From the NCBI RefSeq assembly GCF_022965805.1, contig NC_133101.1:48316342-48380341 (forward strand): a stretch of DNA of 64,000 nucleotides. The letters run 5' to 3'. This DNA comes from Primulina eburnea (Eukaryota; Streptophyta; Magnoliopsida; Lamiales; Gesneriaceae). The stretch's first letter is position 1, and the number at the start of each line of letters is the position of its first letter. Below the pieces are notes generated by a model. The model was given only the letters and a program-made list of their open reading frames with translations. It had not been told where the DNA came from and searched no databases. Position numbers and translations under genes: made by a program. Below, one piece after another: positions 11,832 to 24,079 of this stretch.

Positions 11832-14549
11832 TGTAACGAACCGTACTTGTACTACTTAAAATTTGCGGATAAATTAAAAAATTTCTTGAATACGAAAATA
11901 AATCAATACGGTCGTCACTACATCATCCATTCACCAATAAAATCTTGTTGAAATAAAAGCTTGTCAAAACATCTCGCATCCAACATAAAATCAGAGTATT
12001 TTAAACTTGCATGAAAATATTAAAACAGCGTGGGCGGTCCTCGGGTCTAGCCTCCCGCTCAGTCCAAGCCTGCTCCTTGGTCCCCACCTCCTGTCTCCTC
12101 ATAGACATCCTCACCTGCATTGATCAAGTCTAGTGAGTCTAAAGACTCAACACGTATAAACTGAGAATAGCAAGTAATACATAATAAAATCGCATGCAAC
12201 TTTAAAATAGAACATACATACTTGAAGTTTGGATTTGAAATGAGCTTGAACTTGCATACATACATAGACGTGCCATAACTTAAAAGCTTTCATAAACATG
12301 CTTGCATACTTGATCATACTTAAACATACATGACTTCATTTTGCGTAGAGGCATGTTTCAAAGCAAGTTACCCATACATAATAAACGCCTGATCAGACAA
12401 ACCACAGTACTGGGCTGACAGGGACGTATCCACTGCCACATACATGAGATCCCCGTTCATGATTTAACGGGCTGGTTGGTCCCCATTCATAATTTAACGC
12501 TTTCCAACCACGATCTAACCCGTTCATAATTTAACGGGGTGGAGAGGTCCTCGGCCACGTTCACCGACTTCCAAACCCATTCATAAATCGGTCACAAGAC
12601 ATTTAGCATACCTCAAAATAAAACATTTTCTTGCACGTCAACATACTTACTTGGCGTTGAGGGATTCGTTGGATTTCATTTGGGGCCGCTGCTGCACACT
12701 AACATGAATTTCAACACTTAACTTGCATAACTTAGACGTAGGTACTCGAGCTCACCACCGAAGTGCATAAATAGCTTATGACATTCTAGATCACTCGGGA
12801 CTTGACCTCGTTTAATCATACTAACCAGGACATAAAACCCTGAAACAAACTCTAAGATGCCGTGTGAACATTTCCCAACCATAAAAGACATGAACTCACT
12901 ATTAGAACTTTAAAAGAAGAAAGAACAAAATATTTGGACAGAAGGGGTGGCGCTCGGGCGGTGAAACTTGACCGCTCGAACGACAGGGTCCGCGCTCGGG
13001 CGGTAATATATTAACGCTCGAGCACCAGGTCTATTGGACGCCTACACTGAACCAAAGGAGTGGCGCTCGGGCGGTAAGAAATTACCGCTCGGGCGCCGAG
13101 CTTACGAAAATGAACTCTACAACAGAAAGGCTGGCGCTCGGGCGGTAAGAAATTACCGCTCGAGCACTGAGTGCACTGTGCTCCACGACTTAGAAACTTA
13201 ATCTCCCCAAATTCGATCACACCGACAGTGAACAACGCTTCGAGACCCGTCCTAGGATACTATGGCACTGACTCAACTCCACCTAACCTCCCAAAAGTCT
13301 CCAAAACAATCACGCAATTACAAGTACAAAATAAACCCGTAAACACGATCTTTGGCAACAAAACGGTTATAAACGACTATTCAATCTCCCAAATGCCTAA
13401 CAACAAGAAACGAAATGTCAATAACCATCCCCACATCAATAAAAATATACCTGTATGCAGCAACGATCGCCCGTCGATCCCCAACAAAGCCTGCAACAAA
13501 TAAACTTCAAGAACACAATTTACGTAAAAGTCGCAGTTTGAGTAGTCCCACAAAAAACGCCATAACTCGCTCACTTTATATCCAAATAATTCGAATTTTA
13601 TATCAAATCGAAGGTATCGAAAAGTTCTACATTTTTTGCGTTGAAAGTTTTCTCAGATTCTTGACTGAAAAATCGCAGTAACCCAAAATACAGTGAAAAA
13701 CGGGATTTTAGATCTAAAAACTATTGCAAAACGCATCGATAAATTTCCTGCTCAAACTACTACACATCACACATGGATTTTACGCATAAAAACAACGAAA
13801 CACATACTATGACATGATCGACGCAGAAAAGAGAGATTATACGTGATGTTTCATATTTAAAAATACTGTAACGACGATACCGAAGCGGAGATGGCGCGAG
13901 GATTGATCTGGGACGAACGTGGCGCTAGAATCTCGAAATAAACTCAACGAAAAGGTGCTAGAAATTGAAGGGGATAGGGCGGCTACTCTGAAATTTAGAA
14001 CCCTAGGTTTTTGCTCTAAATATAATAATGAGGTGTGTGTATAGGCGTGAATAAGTGTGTGTGTGTTCGTGAGTTGTGTAGTTAAATTAGGGGAATTATT
14101 GATTAATCAAATAATTAACAACTAATTAAAATACTAACACTCTTTAAACTTTAATAAAATCCCTCAATTAAAATAACTCACACCAAAAATGCTAATTTTA
14201 AAAGTTTTAAACTCTTAAATCACTAAACACATAACTAAAGTTTTAAAATGCTAAACTAAATAAATTATTTAAAATGCCCCTTCCTAGCTTATAAAATAAA
14301 AATACTGCATTTTAATTTGCCAAGAATCGTCCCCGGTCTTTTCCTCGATCTCGCCTCGAATAATCGCTTGAAACATGAAACTCGAAAAAACATTTTAACG
14401 TGTATCACATAAACATAATTAATTTAAAATAATGCATTTAAATAAATCATGCATTACTAAGACTCATTTTAAAATTTAATAAATACTTTAATGATTAAAA
14501 TGATTAATTTAATTCATGGATTATACGTGTACTGAATTTGGGCACTACA
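11832..14549 (-). repeat. Element A 5' LTR
   Basis: A 2718-bp LTR, beginning tgtagtgcccaa and ending cgttaca on the element's strand. It aligns with the C LTRs end to end, apart from a different GC-rich array at 12947-13171. It carries the conserved 16-bp palindrome (12134-12149), the phrase aaccacagtactggg (12400-12414) and three copies of a ttaaattatgaacggg-like phrase (near 12445-12545, reverse sense). No gene is evident. Confidence 0.9.
12947..13171. repeat. Hairpin-rich tandem array in the A LTR
   Basis: Four units each contain paired arms of the type cgctcgggcggtaa and ttaccgctcgagc around a short centre, separated by less similar spacers. Each unit can fold into a stem-loop. The array occupies the same LTR position as a quite different array in element C. 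Confidence 0.8.
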
Positions 14550-14917
14550 CGTGTAGTCATGAGTTCTTTAACAGTCGCATGTCTTTCTGAACGAGTTTGT
14601 ACAACATACAATTCTTTCAGATGAAGGTGAATGTCAGCAGAATTCACCGCCTCCTCGAACCTCCTCTGAAGTTCATTCGACATAGAAGCCAACATGTAGC
14701 TCTTAACTTGGAGATCATGATCCCAATGTTTCTCAAGCTTAGCTAATTCAGTCCTACTGATATCAGGAGCCTCCTCCTTAGGTGGCTTATTATCAAGCAC
14801 ATACGCAATCCTTTCGGAGTTCAGAACAATCTTTAAGTTTCGAAACCAATCATGATAGTTAGGGACAGTCAATTTGTTTTGATCGAGAATGATTGAAAGC
14901 GGGTTACGAGTAGACAT
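14550..14917 (-). pseudogene. Element D gag N-terminus (copia), cut by element A
   Basis: Opens with M-S-T-R-N-P-L-S and continues with the I-L-D-Q-N-K-L-T and N-Y-H-D-W pattern typical of copia Gag of the UBN2 type. About 122 codons remain before the sequence passes into the end of the element A LTR; residues read beyond that point come from A. No frame break is visible within the retained part. Gag would form the particle. Without the remainder the product is not predictable. Confidence 0.85.
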
Positions 14918-15604
14918 CGTAAATATACTGAAAATGAAAAAACAGATAATGGTTACTGATACTTTTAAAATAATTCTAAGATATAAAATATGGATTTCAT
15001 TTTATAAATTACCCTCCTACTATTTTGACATTTTCACCACCCTCTGATGAAAAAGAGAAATCGTATTTCCTTAGTAGGCACGTAGAGTCCAATTAGCCAA
15101 TTATAATCCCGAATAATATCAGCCAATTATAATTTCTAAAAGGTAGAGTCCAATTGCATCCCTATGCAACCTCCGCGTGTTTTTCCTCACGTTTAATAAG
15201 GACCCAATAATCTGACGTCGTTTATTTTCACGTGTCAACCAATCAATATTGAATTGTAGTGGACGGTCGCCATGAGTTCCCCCAATAATATGAGCCGAAG
15301 TCATGGGAGTTCCACTAAATTCACATCATATGTCCGGTGGAAGTCACAGCTTTCCGGCGTACAGGCCTCCCCAATAATATGAGCCATACACTGTCTGCGT
15401 GTAGAGATCAACATGCAACCACAGTTGATGGAAGGCAAGGAAAAATTAAACTCTTTTAATTTTTTACTTTTCCGATTTGATATAAATTTTGAATCATATT
15501 CAAAATGAGGTATTTTAATTTTAAAATTGTCTCATCATTTTAATTTAAAAATCGCGTGCCACGAGTTTGTATGTTTTTCGGATTCATGCAATAATATTAT
15601 ATAA

Positions 15605-15710
15605 TAATATAAATATATGCATACTACTATATATCACATATATCATAATATGATATAATAATATACATACATGAATACTACTATATATCACATATATCAT
15701 AATATGACAT
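15605..15710. repeat. AT-rich tandem duplication of about 53 bp
   Basis: The phrase atactactatatatcacat and its surroundings occur twice, at about 15621 and 15674, in the D leader. Confidence 0.75.
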
Positions 15711-16129
15711 TCAACAATAAATAAGGATGATCGATCGCCAAAACTATTAGATCCATGTGAGGCATACATGGATCCAGGTCCAAAACCTAGGTGAATGCAG
15801 GGATGCAAATGCAACTATTACAAGAGCTTCCAATATTTTACATGTCTTCATCTCGTTCATCGGGCCCACCATCTTCCAGTTTGATCTCCCACTATTTCTA
15901 ATAATTATTTTTAAATAGCCATGGAACATAAGGGATACATCTCATGGGGTGAGAACGGGCCATAAACCAGGCCCACTTTAATAATATCAAATATTAATAA
16001 AAAATGAATAAAACAGTAAAATATTCTAACATACACCTAACACATTGGTCAAGGCTCTCGATCATCTTTCATGCATTTAATATCAACTAAAGCTGCCCTA
16101 ACGTTTAGGACAGTGGCAGCCACCTGTGC

Positions 16130-16310
16130 GCGACGACGCCACGCGCAGCGTGCGGACGTTCCGCACGTTGCGCCGCGTTGTGCGTCGCGCGTGTGCGCGA
16201 CGCACAGCGTGCGGACGTTCCGCAAGCTGCGCCGCTCCGCGTGTCTTCGAGCAGGGCGCTGCGCGCGCAGCCCTGCGCTCGGTCTGCCCGGAACAGTTCC
16301 GGGCAGATCG
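16130..16310. other. GC-rich block with repeats and a near-perfect palindrome in the D leader
   Basis: A very GC-rich block inside AT-rich DNA. The phrase gcgtgcggacgttccgca occurs twice about 58 bp apart, each centred on the palindromic gcggacgttccgc. A 25-base near-perfect palindrome lies at 16283-16307 (arms tctgcccggaac and gttccgggcaga, one base between). On the element RNA this would form a strong hairpin about 130 bases from the PBS. Confidence 0.7.
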
Positions 16311-16438
16311 CGAATTTTTTTTGTGTTTCGAAAATCCGATAAATAATTTTAAGGTGCATCAATTTTTCTGAAAATTTTCTTGTGTGGTTAGAAACAAATT
16401 ATTCAATATAAAAAATCATACGATTTAGAAAAAACCTT

Positions 16439-16451
16439 GGCTCTGAAACCA
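16439..16451 (-). other. Element D primer-binding site
   Basis: Reads tggtttcagagcc on the minus strand, one mismatch from the usual initiator tRNA-Met site, immediately inside the LTR. Confidence 0.75.
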
Positions 16452-16452
16452 C

Positions 16453-17892
16453 TGTTGGATCCGGATTTCTACACGCCCAAACGCAGCGGAAGTTTTAAAT
16501 TTTTTTTATTTATTTTGACAATCAAAATTTGATTTGCTTTGGATGTGAGTTAATCACGTGGCTCCAACTAATCCGGTATAAACGGATTAGCTCTTGTTGA
16601 TTCCCTATGAACTTTCTTCAAGGGAGTCCTTGTTTGATCCTCCTATCAAGTCCACGACTAGATGGTATGTTCCTCTTCCAAATTGCACTAGCAAATTTGG
16701 AAGAGATTTTACGTTGGAGACTAAAACGAGATGCGGCTCAACCTTGGAAAGTGAATCAAGGTGGCCAAAATTTCCTTTGTTTGGAAGTAGGGTTCTCGAA
16801 AATGGGTGGGGAATGACGGCTAGGGTTTTACTTTGCATGTATATTTATAAGTAAATAATAGCCTAATTACATAATTAACATTAATGGGCTTGATTTGATT
16901 AATTGAGCTAGTCCAACTAGTTTAATTAATTTAATCAAAGCCCATTAAAACATTAATTATTTAATATGTTGAACTTGTACCCCTACAATCCCATTAAACA
17001 TATTATCCACCATATTTAATTTATTAATTAATCGACTCAACTTTGAGCTTAATTAATTAAATTAATTATAAATTCAACATTTGAATTTATTATTTAAATT
17101 ATAAATTCAACTCCTTTATTTTATATTACCTCCAAAATTTAATATCTAATAAACCCAACATTTTAGTTTAATAAATTAAATTTTCAAATTTTATAAATTC
17201 AACTCCTTGAATTTATTCTCTCAAAATTTAATTATAATAAATTCAACTTCTTGAATTTATTCTCTCAACGGGAACAAACAATCCAGTACTTGTGTGACCC
17301 TCAGTGGTTCAGGGATACAGCTAGCCGTGAGTTCACAAACTCATTGTGATTCAGGACAGAATCCCTTTATTTGGGCTTACCCTAGTTTAGCCCCATTATT
17401 TTCATCAACAACCTTGATCGGGAATGTCAGAAATCATTTCTGATTGCACCCATCGGATCATGGTAAGAGCGTCTAGAGTAGCATTGCCCCATGATCCCCT
17501 AGGTATCACTGATAGTGCCTGCAAGAACCAGGTCGATTATGATTAACGTACAGTATGGTCCCTTCATCTCATATATTCCCGATCGAATCTGCAACCATTG
17601 GCTCATCGAGGGTTGCATATTCATTCGATAACTATGTGATAACTATAATAGTGGCAGTCGCGTGTACTATTGGATAATTCCTTCTCCAACGTACATCTCA
17701 TACTCTGGCCAGAGATTCCATGCATTATGATTTCATCAGATCACATGTGATATCCACACCGCAGGTGAGCGGTGAATCCCCGACTACAATTTCACGGCTC
17801 CTATATGTGTCGCAACTATACCCAACCTCGCCACCTGATGACTCTCCTGGAGCCGGTAAACGAGTCAAAGCACAGCCCTAGCATATAGAGCC
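16453..17892 (-). repeat. Element D 5' LTR, first part
   Basis: Begins tgttggatccgg on the plus strand (3' end of the LTR on the element's strand) and runs to the E insertion. The last five bases, gagcc (17888-17892), are the target site duplicated by E. The LTR resumes at 37940. Together the parts give about 1.9 kb. No gene. Confidence 0.85.
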
Positions 17893-18842
17893 TGTTGGAA
17901 ACAAAATTATGGTGTTTGACAAATTGCCACTGATTATGCGAACCAACTGTATCTAGTAAACTGAACTCAGCAACCAAATGTAGCAAACTGATCTACGCAA
18001 CTGAAACGCACCTCAGTTATTCTCCTCACGAGCTAATTGCCCACAGCTGCTTAATCAGCTGAACACGTCATTATCAACCGACAGATAGTACCACTAACAG
18101 TCTGCAACTATTAGTGGGACGCCGCATTTCAGAGGTCACAGAATATGGTTGTCAGAATAATAACAACGTGGCATATCAACGGATATAATATCAAGCAGCA
18201 GTTAATGTTACCGTTGAAATGGATGCTTATAAATAGTTGAGAGAGCAGCTGAGAATCAACTCAACCAACAACATAATTCGAATCTCTTTGAAGATTGTTG
18301 TACGCTGCAAAATTCTTTACTTGCATTTAAATATCGAAAGCTCTCGCTTACTTGTTCTATCAGTAGCATTCAGGCTATACATTGAGCTTACTAGCACCTT
18401 GGTAATATCTGCTAATTATTTAAGTGTGCTAAGATCAGTCAAGGACTGTAAAAGCGTTTTGTAACTAGAGTTTCAGCTTTGGCAGTGATAAGTCCAAACT
18501 GAAGTGGGTCAGTAAAGTCTTGTATTTGATCAAAGTTTTTTAGTGGATATCCTATCTCATTGAAGAAGGGGTGACGTAGGAGTTATTCAAGTCTCCAAAC
18601 ATCCAGAAACAATATGTTCTTTTACTTCAGTTATTATATTTCAGTTAGATATCTATCTTTCAGTCAGTTCATATTCCGCAACTGTTTTCTTCAGTTTAAC
18701 TGATTGTCATTGACTGACGTGATAACTAAAGTCAATTTGTAACAGAACTGAATCCAAATCTTCGAAGAGAATATAAAATTAGTAAAGTATTTATTCAACC
18801 CCCCCTTCTAAACACCTTTCATCCGTCTAACCGATCCTTTCA
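17893..18842 (+). repeat. Element E 5' LTR
   Basis: A 950-bp LTR matching 36974-37934 with numerous small indels, so E is older than B. The phrase ttataaatagttgag near 18227 is the best TATA-box candidate. Confidence 0.92.
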
Positions 18843-18855
18843 TCGTCTCAGAATA
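18843..18855 (+). other. Degenerate primer-binding site of element E
   Basis: tcgtctcagaata follows the LTR. It matches the usual tggtatcagagca at 9 of 13 positions, consistent with decay or an unusual primer. Confidence 0.45.
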
Positions 18856-18874
18856 TCTTACTCAAACTGTTCAT

Positions 18875-19945
18875 ATGTCTTCTTTTAACAAGATACCGAT
18901 GTTTTCCAGAGAGGACTTTGATGACTGGAAAATAAGAATGCAGGCTCACTTAGCTGCACAAGATGATGATATGTTGTACGTGATAACTGACGGACCCATG
19001 AGGATTTTGAAAGCCAACACAGGTGTTGCCATTACTGATGGGGCACCTCATTGTATAGAAAAGTCCAGAGAAGAATGGATGACAGAGGATAAAATAAAAG
19101 CCAATTTGGATAATGTGGCAAAGGACAAACTATACAAGACGCTGGATAAAGTAACCTTCAGCGAAATCAAAATGTGCAAGACAACCAAAGAGATTTGGGA
19201 GAAGCTGATCCAGCTTTGCGAAGGGAACGAACAAAAAAAAAACAAACTTTCTGTTGCTGTTCAGAAGTTTGACAATATCAAAATGAGAGTTGGTGAAACG
19301 ATGCATGAATATGATGAAAGAACCAGCTGCATCAGCAATGAATTAAATGCACTTGGAAAAGTGTACACAAACAAAGAAGTTGCATTGAGGGTAATCAGAG
19401 GTCTTCTCAAGGAGTGGGACGTGAAGACTATGGTAATGAGGGAATCCAAGGATCTGAACAAAGTTGAGTTTCATGATCTATTTGCTGATTTGAAAGCTTA
19501 CGAGTTTGAGCTGCAAACTCGAGAAGGAGAATCTTCTACTCCAGCAGCCACGACTGCCTTAGCTGCTGTTAGAACAGAACCAACTGGTTCAAATGAAAAA
19601 GCTGCTGATCAACTAAGCAATGATGCCATGTCATTGTTCATTAAAAAGTTCGGAAGATTTATGAGGAAAAATCAGGGAAATTTTCAGAATAAATATCAAA
19701 GAAGAAATTCCAAGGAAGAATCAAATGCTTGCTACAACTGTGGCAAACCAGGTCACTTCATTGCTGACTGTACCAAACCAAAGAAAGACAGTCAAGGCTC
19801 AATTGAAATACGAAAGAAACCATATGAGCACAAAAAGAGATCCAAGGATGATAAAAAGTTCTCTAGGAAGAAGCATGAGGTGCTCTTGGCTGAAGAGAGC
19901 AAATCAAAATGGGCACAAAATGACAGCGAGGGGTCAGAACTATAA
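18875..19945 (+). CDS. Element E gag (copia type), N-terminal and nucleocapsid part
   Basis: A 356-codon frame starting 32 bases after the LTR. The N-terminus contains F-D-D-W-K-I-R-M and a copia Gag (UBN2-type) capsid region with E-I-W-E-K-L and G-L-L-K-E-W. A canonical CX2CX4HX4C knuckle lies at residues 286-299 (C-Y-N-C-G-K-P-G-H-F), followed by a basic Lys/Arg-rich tail. The frame ends in TAA, but homologous-looking Gag sequence continues in another frame from about 19950, so a frameshift probably truncates it. Gag assembles the particle and packages element RNA. Confidence 0.85.
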   Translation: MSSFNKIPMFSREDFDDWKIRMQAHLAAQDDDMLYVITDGPMRILKANTGVAITDGAPHCIEKSREEWMTEDKIKANLDNVAKDKLYKTLDKVTFSEIKMCKTTKEIWEKLIQLCEGNEQKKNKLSVAVQKFDNIKMRVGETMHEYDERTSCISNELNALGKVYTNKEVALRVIRGLLKEWDVKTMVMRESKDLNKVEFHDLFADLKAYEFELQTREGESSTPAATTALAAVRTEPTGSNEKAADQLSNDAMSLFIKKFGRFMRKNQGNFQNKYQRRNSKEESNACYNCGKPGHFIADCTKPKKDSQGSIEIRKKPYEHKKRSKDDKKFSRKKHEVLLAEESKSKWAQNDSEGSEL

Positions 19946-20868
19946 ACTTCATGCAGTTCCAGTGACAGTGAAGAGGAAGTTAATGTTTGATGGCTGGTGA
20001 TACAGAACTGGAGTCCAGCGGTCAACAGGTATTTGACTTTAGCTCAACAGATTTTACCAGAGAAGAACTTATTTCAAATCTGCATGATATGGTTAGTGAG
20101 TATCATAAGCTTGCCTTATCATTTGAAAAGGCTAGAGCAAAGCAAACTGATCCTTTAGACAATAAGACTAAAACTGATGAATTAGTTGATATGTTGAGTC
20201 TGAAAAAGGAGATTGCTGAACTCATTACTAAAAGAAGCAATGATCAATTAATGATTCAAAAGTTAATTCTTGAAAATTCAAAGCAAACTGAGCTTATTCA
20301 GGCTTGGAACAAATCATCTGTTGCACTGACTGATATACAGAACTCACAGAAATCAGTTACTGATAAAACTGGTTTAGGGTTCAGTAACCAAGATGAAATG
20401 TCTCCCAAAGATACTCGACCAAAACTGAATATGGATAAAGGGAAATACATTCACTTTGTCAAATCAGTCATGGTACAAGAACAATCGGAGCCAAGTTAAC
20501 TGGTTGAACAGCCAACTGAAAGTATGAACAAGGGCAAAAACTGTGGTATTGGTTATAGCCCAAAAGTGGTAACTGATTCACGTAGTCAGCCACCAAAGAG
20601 CTTTAGCAAAAATTATTCAAATGGCTACTCCAATTACTATAACAGGAAGCCAGTTCAGAAAAGATACTGCTGAACAATCAGTTGAAAAAGGACAAATCAC
20701 ATGTTGTATCTTCTACACACTACACCCAAGCACACACAGATCGGGAAAGACTATTTGGAATACAGCAACTGGACGGTTAGTTAGACTGATCCAAGTCTAG
20801 ATTCCTAAAGGACTAATCAATTTTGGACCCAAATAGAAAAGGGTACCAGAATCTTATCTTGTGTGTGA
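19946..20868 (+). pseudogene. Element E gag C-terminal extension and gag-pol linker
   Basis: A shifted frame (open from 19987 to 20499) encodes an acidic, Lys-rich, predicted coiled-coil segment with E-E-L-I-S-N-L-H-D and many heptad-like Leu/Ile positions. Sireviruses usually have such a Gag extension. It is closed by TAA at 20497-20499. The next 370 bases read through several stops and probably form the decayed Gag end and start of protease. No confident domain was seen there. Confidence 0.65.
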
Positions 20869-22174
20869 TTGCAGGTAACAGGTACAAGCATTGAATCAAT
20901 ATGGTACTTGGATAGTGGATGCTCACGACACATGACAGGAGAGTCAAACTTGTTATCTCAACTGGTTAAGTACACTGGACCAAACAACATTTTTGGAGAT
21001 AATTCCAAAGGTAAAACTGTGGGTAAGGGTAAGCTTATCCATGGTAACTTTATCATTAATGATGTTTTACTAGTTGAGAATCTCAAGTATAATCTGATTA
21101 GCATCAGTCAATTATGCGATAATGGATTCTCAGTTCAGTTTGACAAATATTCTTGTTCAGTCAAATGCTCAACTAATGAGGTCATCCTAACTGGCAAATG
21201 GTGTGGAAATACTTACAAAGTCAGTTGGAATGATCAACCTTATGCACCAGTGTGTTTAGTTGCTTCAAAATTTTCTCAAAACTGGTTGTGGCATAAGAGA
21301 TTAAACCACCTGATTTCAAATCTATTGCATATCTGAGTAACCACGATCTTGTCACGGGTTTGCCCAAAATGGATTTTATCAAAGACAAAATTTGTCCAGC
21401 ATGTCAGTTTGGTAAACAAGTAAAATCTTCTTTTAAAAACAAGGGCAGTAAATCCTCTTCCCGATACTTAGAGCTGTTGCACATGGGTCTATTTGGTCCA
21501 ATACTGGTCATGAGCTTAGGGGAATGAAATCCACCTTGGTTGTTGTAGACGATTTCTCAAGATTTACTTGGGTTATTTTTCTCAAAACAAAAGACCAAAA
21601 TGCTGCACAACTGATCAAGCTTTTCAAAAGATTATTAAATGAAAAATCAGTTGGTATTGATAGAATCAGATCAGATCGAGGAACTGAATTCATCAATCAA
21701 ATTCTTTCAAATTTTTTAGAAAATATTTGAATTAAGCATGAGCTCTCAGCAGCTAGAACTCCTCAGCAAAATGGTGTAGCTGAGAGGAGAAATCGAACTC
21801 TTAAAGAAGCTGCTAGAACAATGCTTGCTGATTCTGGTATCTCTCAAAGATTTTGGGCAGAGGAAGTAAACACTACGTGTTATACTCAGAACAGATCAAT
21901 GATTAATAAAAATCATAGGAAAACACCTTATGAGATCTGGCATGGAAGAAAAAGTGTGGTTTCATTCTTAAAAATATTCGGCTGCAGATGTTTCATTCTT
22001 GACAATGGCAAAATTTATTTAAAAACTTTTGATGCAAAATCTGTAGAGGGAATATTTCTTGGATATTTTTCGGTGAGCAAAGCTTATAGAGTTTTTAATA
22101 AAAACTCTTTGAATGTTGAAGAATCTATTCATGTTGTTTTTGAAGAAACTGTACTAACTGATAATCCTAACTGA
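20869..22174 (+). pseudogene. Element E protease and integrase (broken)
   Basis: The protease/GAG-pre-integrase segment shows W-Y-L-D-S-G-C-S-R-H-M-T-G and W-L-W-H-K-R-L-N-H. A frameshift near 21315 ends that frame at 21336; the integrase zinc-binding pair C-P-A-C-Q-F-G-K follows in another frame. The core has the first Asp in V-V-D-D-F-S-R-F, the second in R-S-D-R-G-T-E-F and the Glu in G-V-A-E-R-R-N. A TGA at 21728-21730 separates the last two. The C-terminal part (from 21821) includes K-T-P-Y-E-I-W and F-G-C. Integrase before RT is the copia order. The catalytic triad is recognisable, but no intact polypeptide is encoded. Confidence 0.85.
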
Positions 22175-22603
22175 TCCAGTTGAGCTAGTGGATAGATTTA
22201 CAGATATCAGTTTGGAGGATGATGATGAAGAAGACAATATATCAATCAAAACAACCTCCAAACACCTGAACCAGAAGTATTAGATCAACCAGCTGATCCA
22301 GAAGCTGTTCCTAATGATCAGTTGATAGAGCAAATAAATGATATTCAGTCACCAACTGAAACCATTCCAACTAACACTGAAAACATTCAGTTGACCATAG
22401 AAGCAGTTGCTGACTTAGAAGCAATAAACGCTGAACTCAGATGGAAGAAATCACATCCTCCAGAATTGGTGATAGGTAATCCATCTGATCTGGTGAGAAC
22501 AAGAAATCAGATGCTCAATCTATTTATTCACTCAGGTTTTGTATCTCGACTGGAACCAAAGAAAGCTGATGAAGCTCTTGCTGATTCAAACTAGATAAAT
22601 GCA
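22175..22603 (+). pseudogene. Element E integrase-RT linker
   Basis: A low-complexity, acidic linker between integrase and RT with a 90-codon open part (22322-22594), ending at TAG just before the RT frame. Sequences such as P-S-D-L-V-R-T-R resemble the segment before copia RT. It is broken upstream. Confidence 0.6.
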
Positions 22604-24079
22604 ATGCAAGAAGAGCTAAATCAGTTTATCTATAACAATGTCTGGAACCTAGTTCCAAGACCAGTTTCAAAAACTGTTATAGGTACAAAATGGGTTTTCA
22701 GGAACAAAATGAACGAAGATGGTTCAGTTGTGCGCAACAAAACAAGAATAGTAGCACAAGGTTATAGACAAGAAGAAGGAATTGACTACGATGAGACATA
22801 TGCACCAGTTGCAAGACTGGAGGCAATCAGAATATTCCTTGCCTATGCTTCATTCAAAAACTTCAAAGTGTACCAGATGGATGTAAAGAGTGCATTTCTG
22901 AATGGCCAGTTGCAGGAAGAAGTCTATGTTGAACAACCTCCAGGATTTATCAATCATCACCTTCCTGATCATGTCTACCATTTGAACAAAGCTTTATATG
23001 GTCATAAACAAGCTCCAAGAGCTTGGTGTGACACTCTTTCAAAATTTCTAACTGATCACGATTTTTCTGTTGGATCAGTTGACAAGACTTTGTTCAAATT
23101 CTCCAAGAATGATCATATTGTACTCGTTCAATTTTATGTTGATGACATCATTTTTGGGTCAACTAACCCCAAATTATGCGAGAAATTTGCTAAGTTGATG
23201 CAAGAAAAATTTGAAATGAGCATGATGGGTGAACTGACATTCTTTCTTGGATTACAAGTGAAGCAACTGGAGTCGGGTACTTTCATTAGTCAAACTAAAT
23301 ACACAAAGGAATTACTGAAGAAGTTTGGCATGGAATCATGTTCGGCTGCATATACTCCCATGAGTTCATCAGTAAACTGGACATAGATCAAGGGGGAATA
23401 TCAGTTGAGACAACGCTTTACAGAGGTTTAATAGTTCATTATTGTACCTAACTGCTAGTCGTCCAGTTATTGTATTTGCTGTTTGCATGTGTGCTAGATT
23501 TCAAGCAAATTCTATGCAATCACATTTTACAGCTGCCAAGCGTATTCTAAAATATCTAAAAGGCACACAAAATGTTGGGTTATGGTATTCTAAAGATTCA
23601 TCTTTCAATTTAGTTGGATATTCAGATGCAGATTACAGCAGGATGTAAGCTTGATCGTAAAAGTACAAGTGGATCATGTCAGTTTCTAGGAGACAGACTA
23701 ATCTCTTGGTTCAACAAGAAGCAAACATCCACAGCAACTTCCACAACTTAGGCAGAATATCTTGCTGCTGGAAGCTGTTGTGCTCAACTGCTCTGGGTTC
23801 AGCAACAACTGAGAGATTATGGAATTGACGCAATAGAATCACCCATATTTTGTGACAATACAAGCACGATTGCTATTACCTACAATCCAGTTCTTCACTC
23901 CAGGACCAAGCACATAGATTTCAGGCATCACTTCATCAGAGACCCATGCTTTGAAGAAGGACATCAGACTGGAATATGTCTCAACTGATCAGCAAGCAGC
24001 TGATATCTTCACCAAACCATTGGCTGAGACTAAGTTTTCTCATTTTCGCAATATACTTGGATTAATTGATTTATCATAA
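22604..24079 (+). pseudogene. Element E reverse transcriptase and RNase H
   Basis: RT is open for 260 codons (22604-23386), with [22 protein letters not shown] and [11 protein letters not shown]. The catalytic motif Y-V-D-D lies near residue 180. A TAG then closes the frame. RNase H follows in another frame (from 23442), with Y-L-T-A-S-R-P, Y-L-K-G-T and Y-S-D-A-D-Y, and further breaks before the terminal G-L-I-D-L-S and TAA at 24077-24079. The RT active site is intact, but RNase H is not in the same frame. Confidence 0.85.

Larger units (their letters stand above)
1..14549 (-). mobile_element. Element A: Ty3/gypsy chromovirus (Tekay-like), left end outside the window, interrupted by B
   Basis: Minus-strand element. 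From right to left it has a 5' LTR (11832-14549), PBS, gag, a protease remnant and, beyond the inserted element B, the RT-RNase H region that runs off the left edge. Its gag, protease and RT closely resemble those of element C at 46.8-51.4 kb, and the LTRs align along their length, so A and C belong to one family. Joining 1416 to 9995 restores continuity with the matching C sequence, which fixes the B insertion point and its TSD atctg. A itself lies inside the gag of copia element D at 14549/14550. The left LTR is not in the window, so its TSD cannot be checked. Confidence 0.9.
14918..16438 (-). other. Element D long 5' leader
   Basis: About 1.5 kb lie between the PBS and gag. The stretch contains AT-rich DNA, repeated ccaattataat and ccaataatatgagcc phrases (15090-15395), a local duplication (15605-15710) and a GC-rich block (16130-16310). 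I see no convincing coding sequence; open frames in the GC-rich block occur on both strands at once and look like base-composition artefacts. Confidence 0.6.

Noticed and set aside
16071..16371. Overlapping Arg/Ala-rich open frames on both strands of a GC-rich block
   Set aside because: Open frames occur on both strands at once over repeated GC-rich DNA in a retroelement leader, with no domain; a composition effect.
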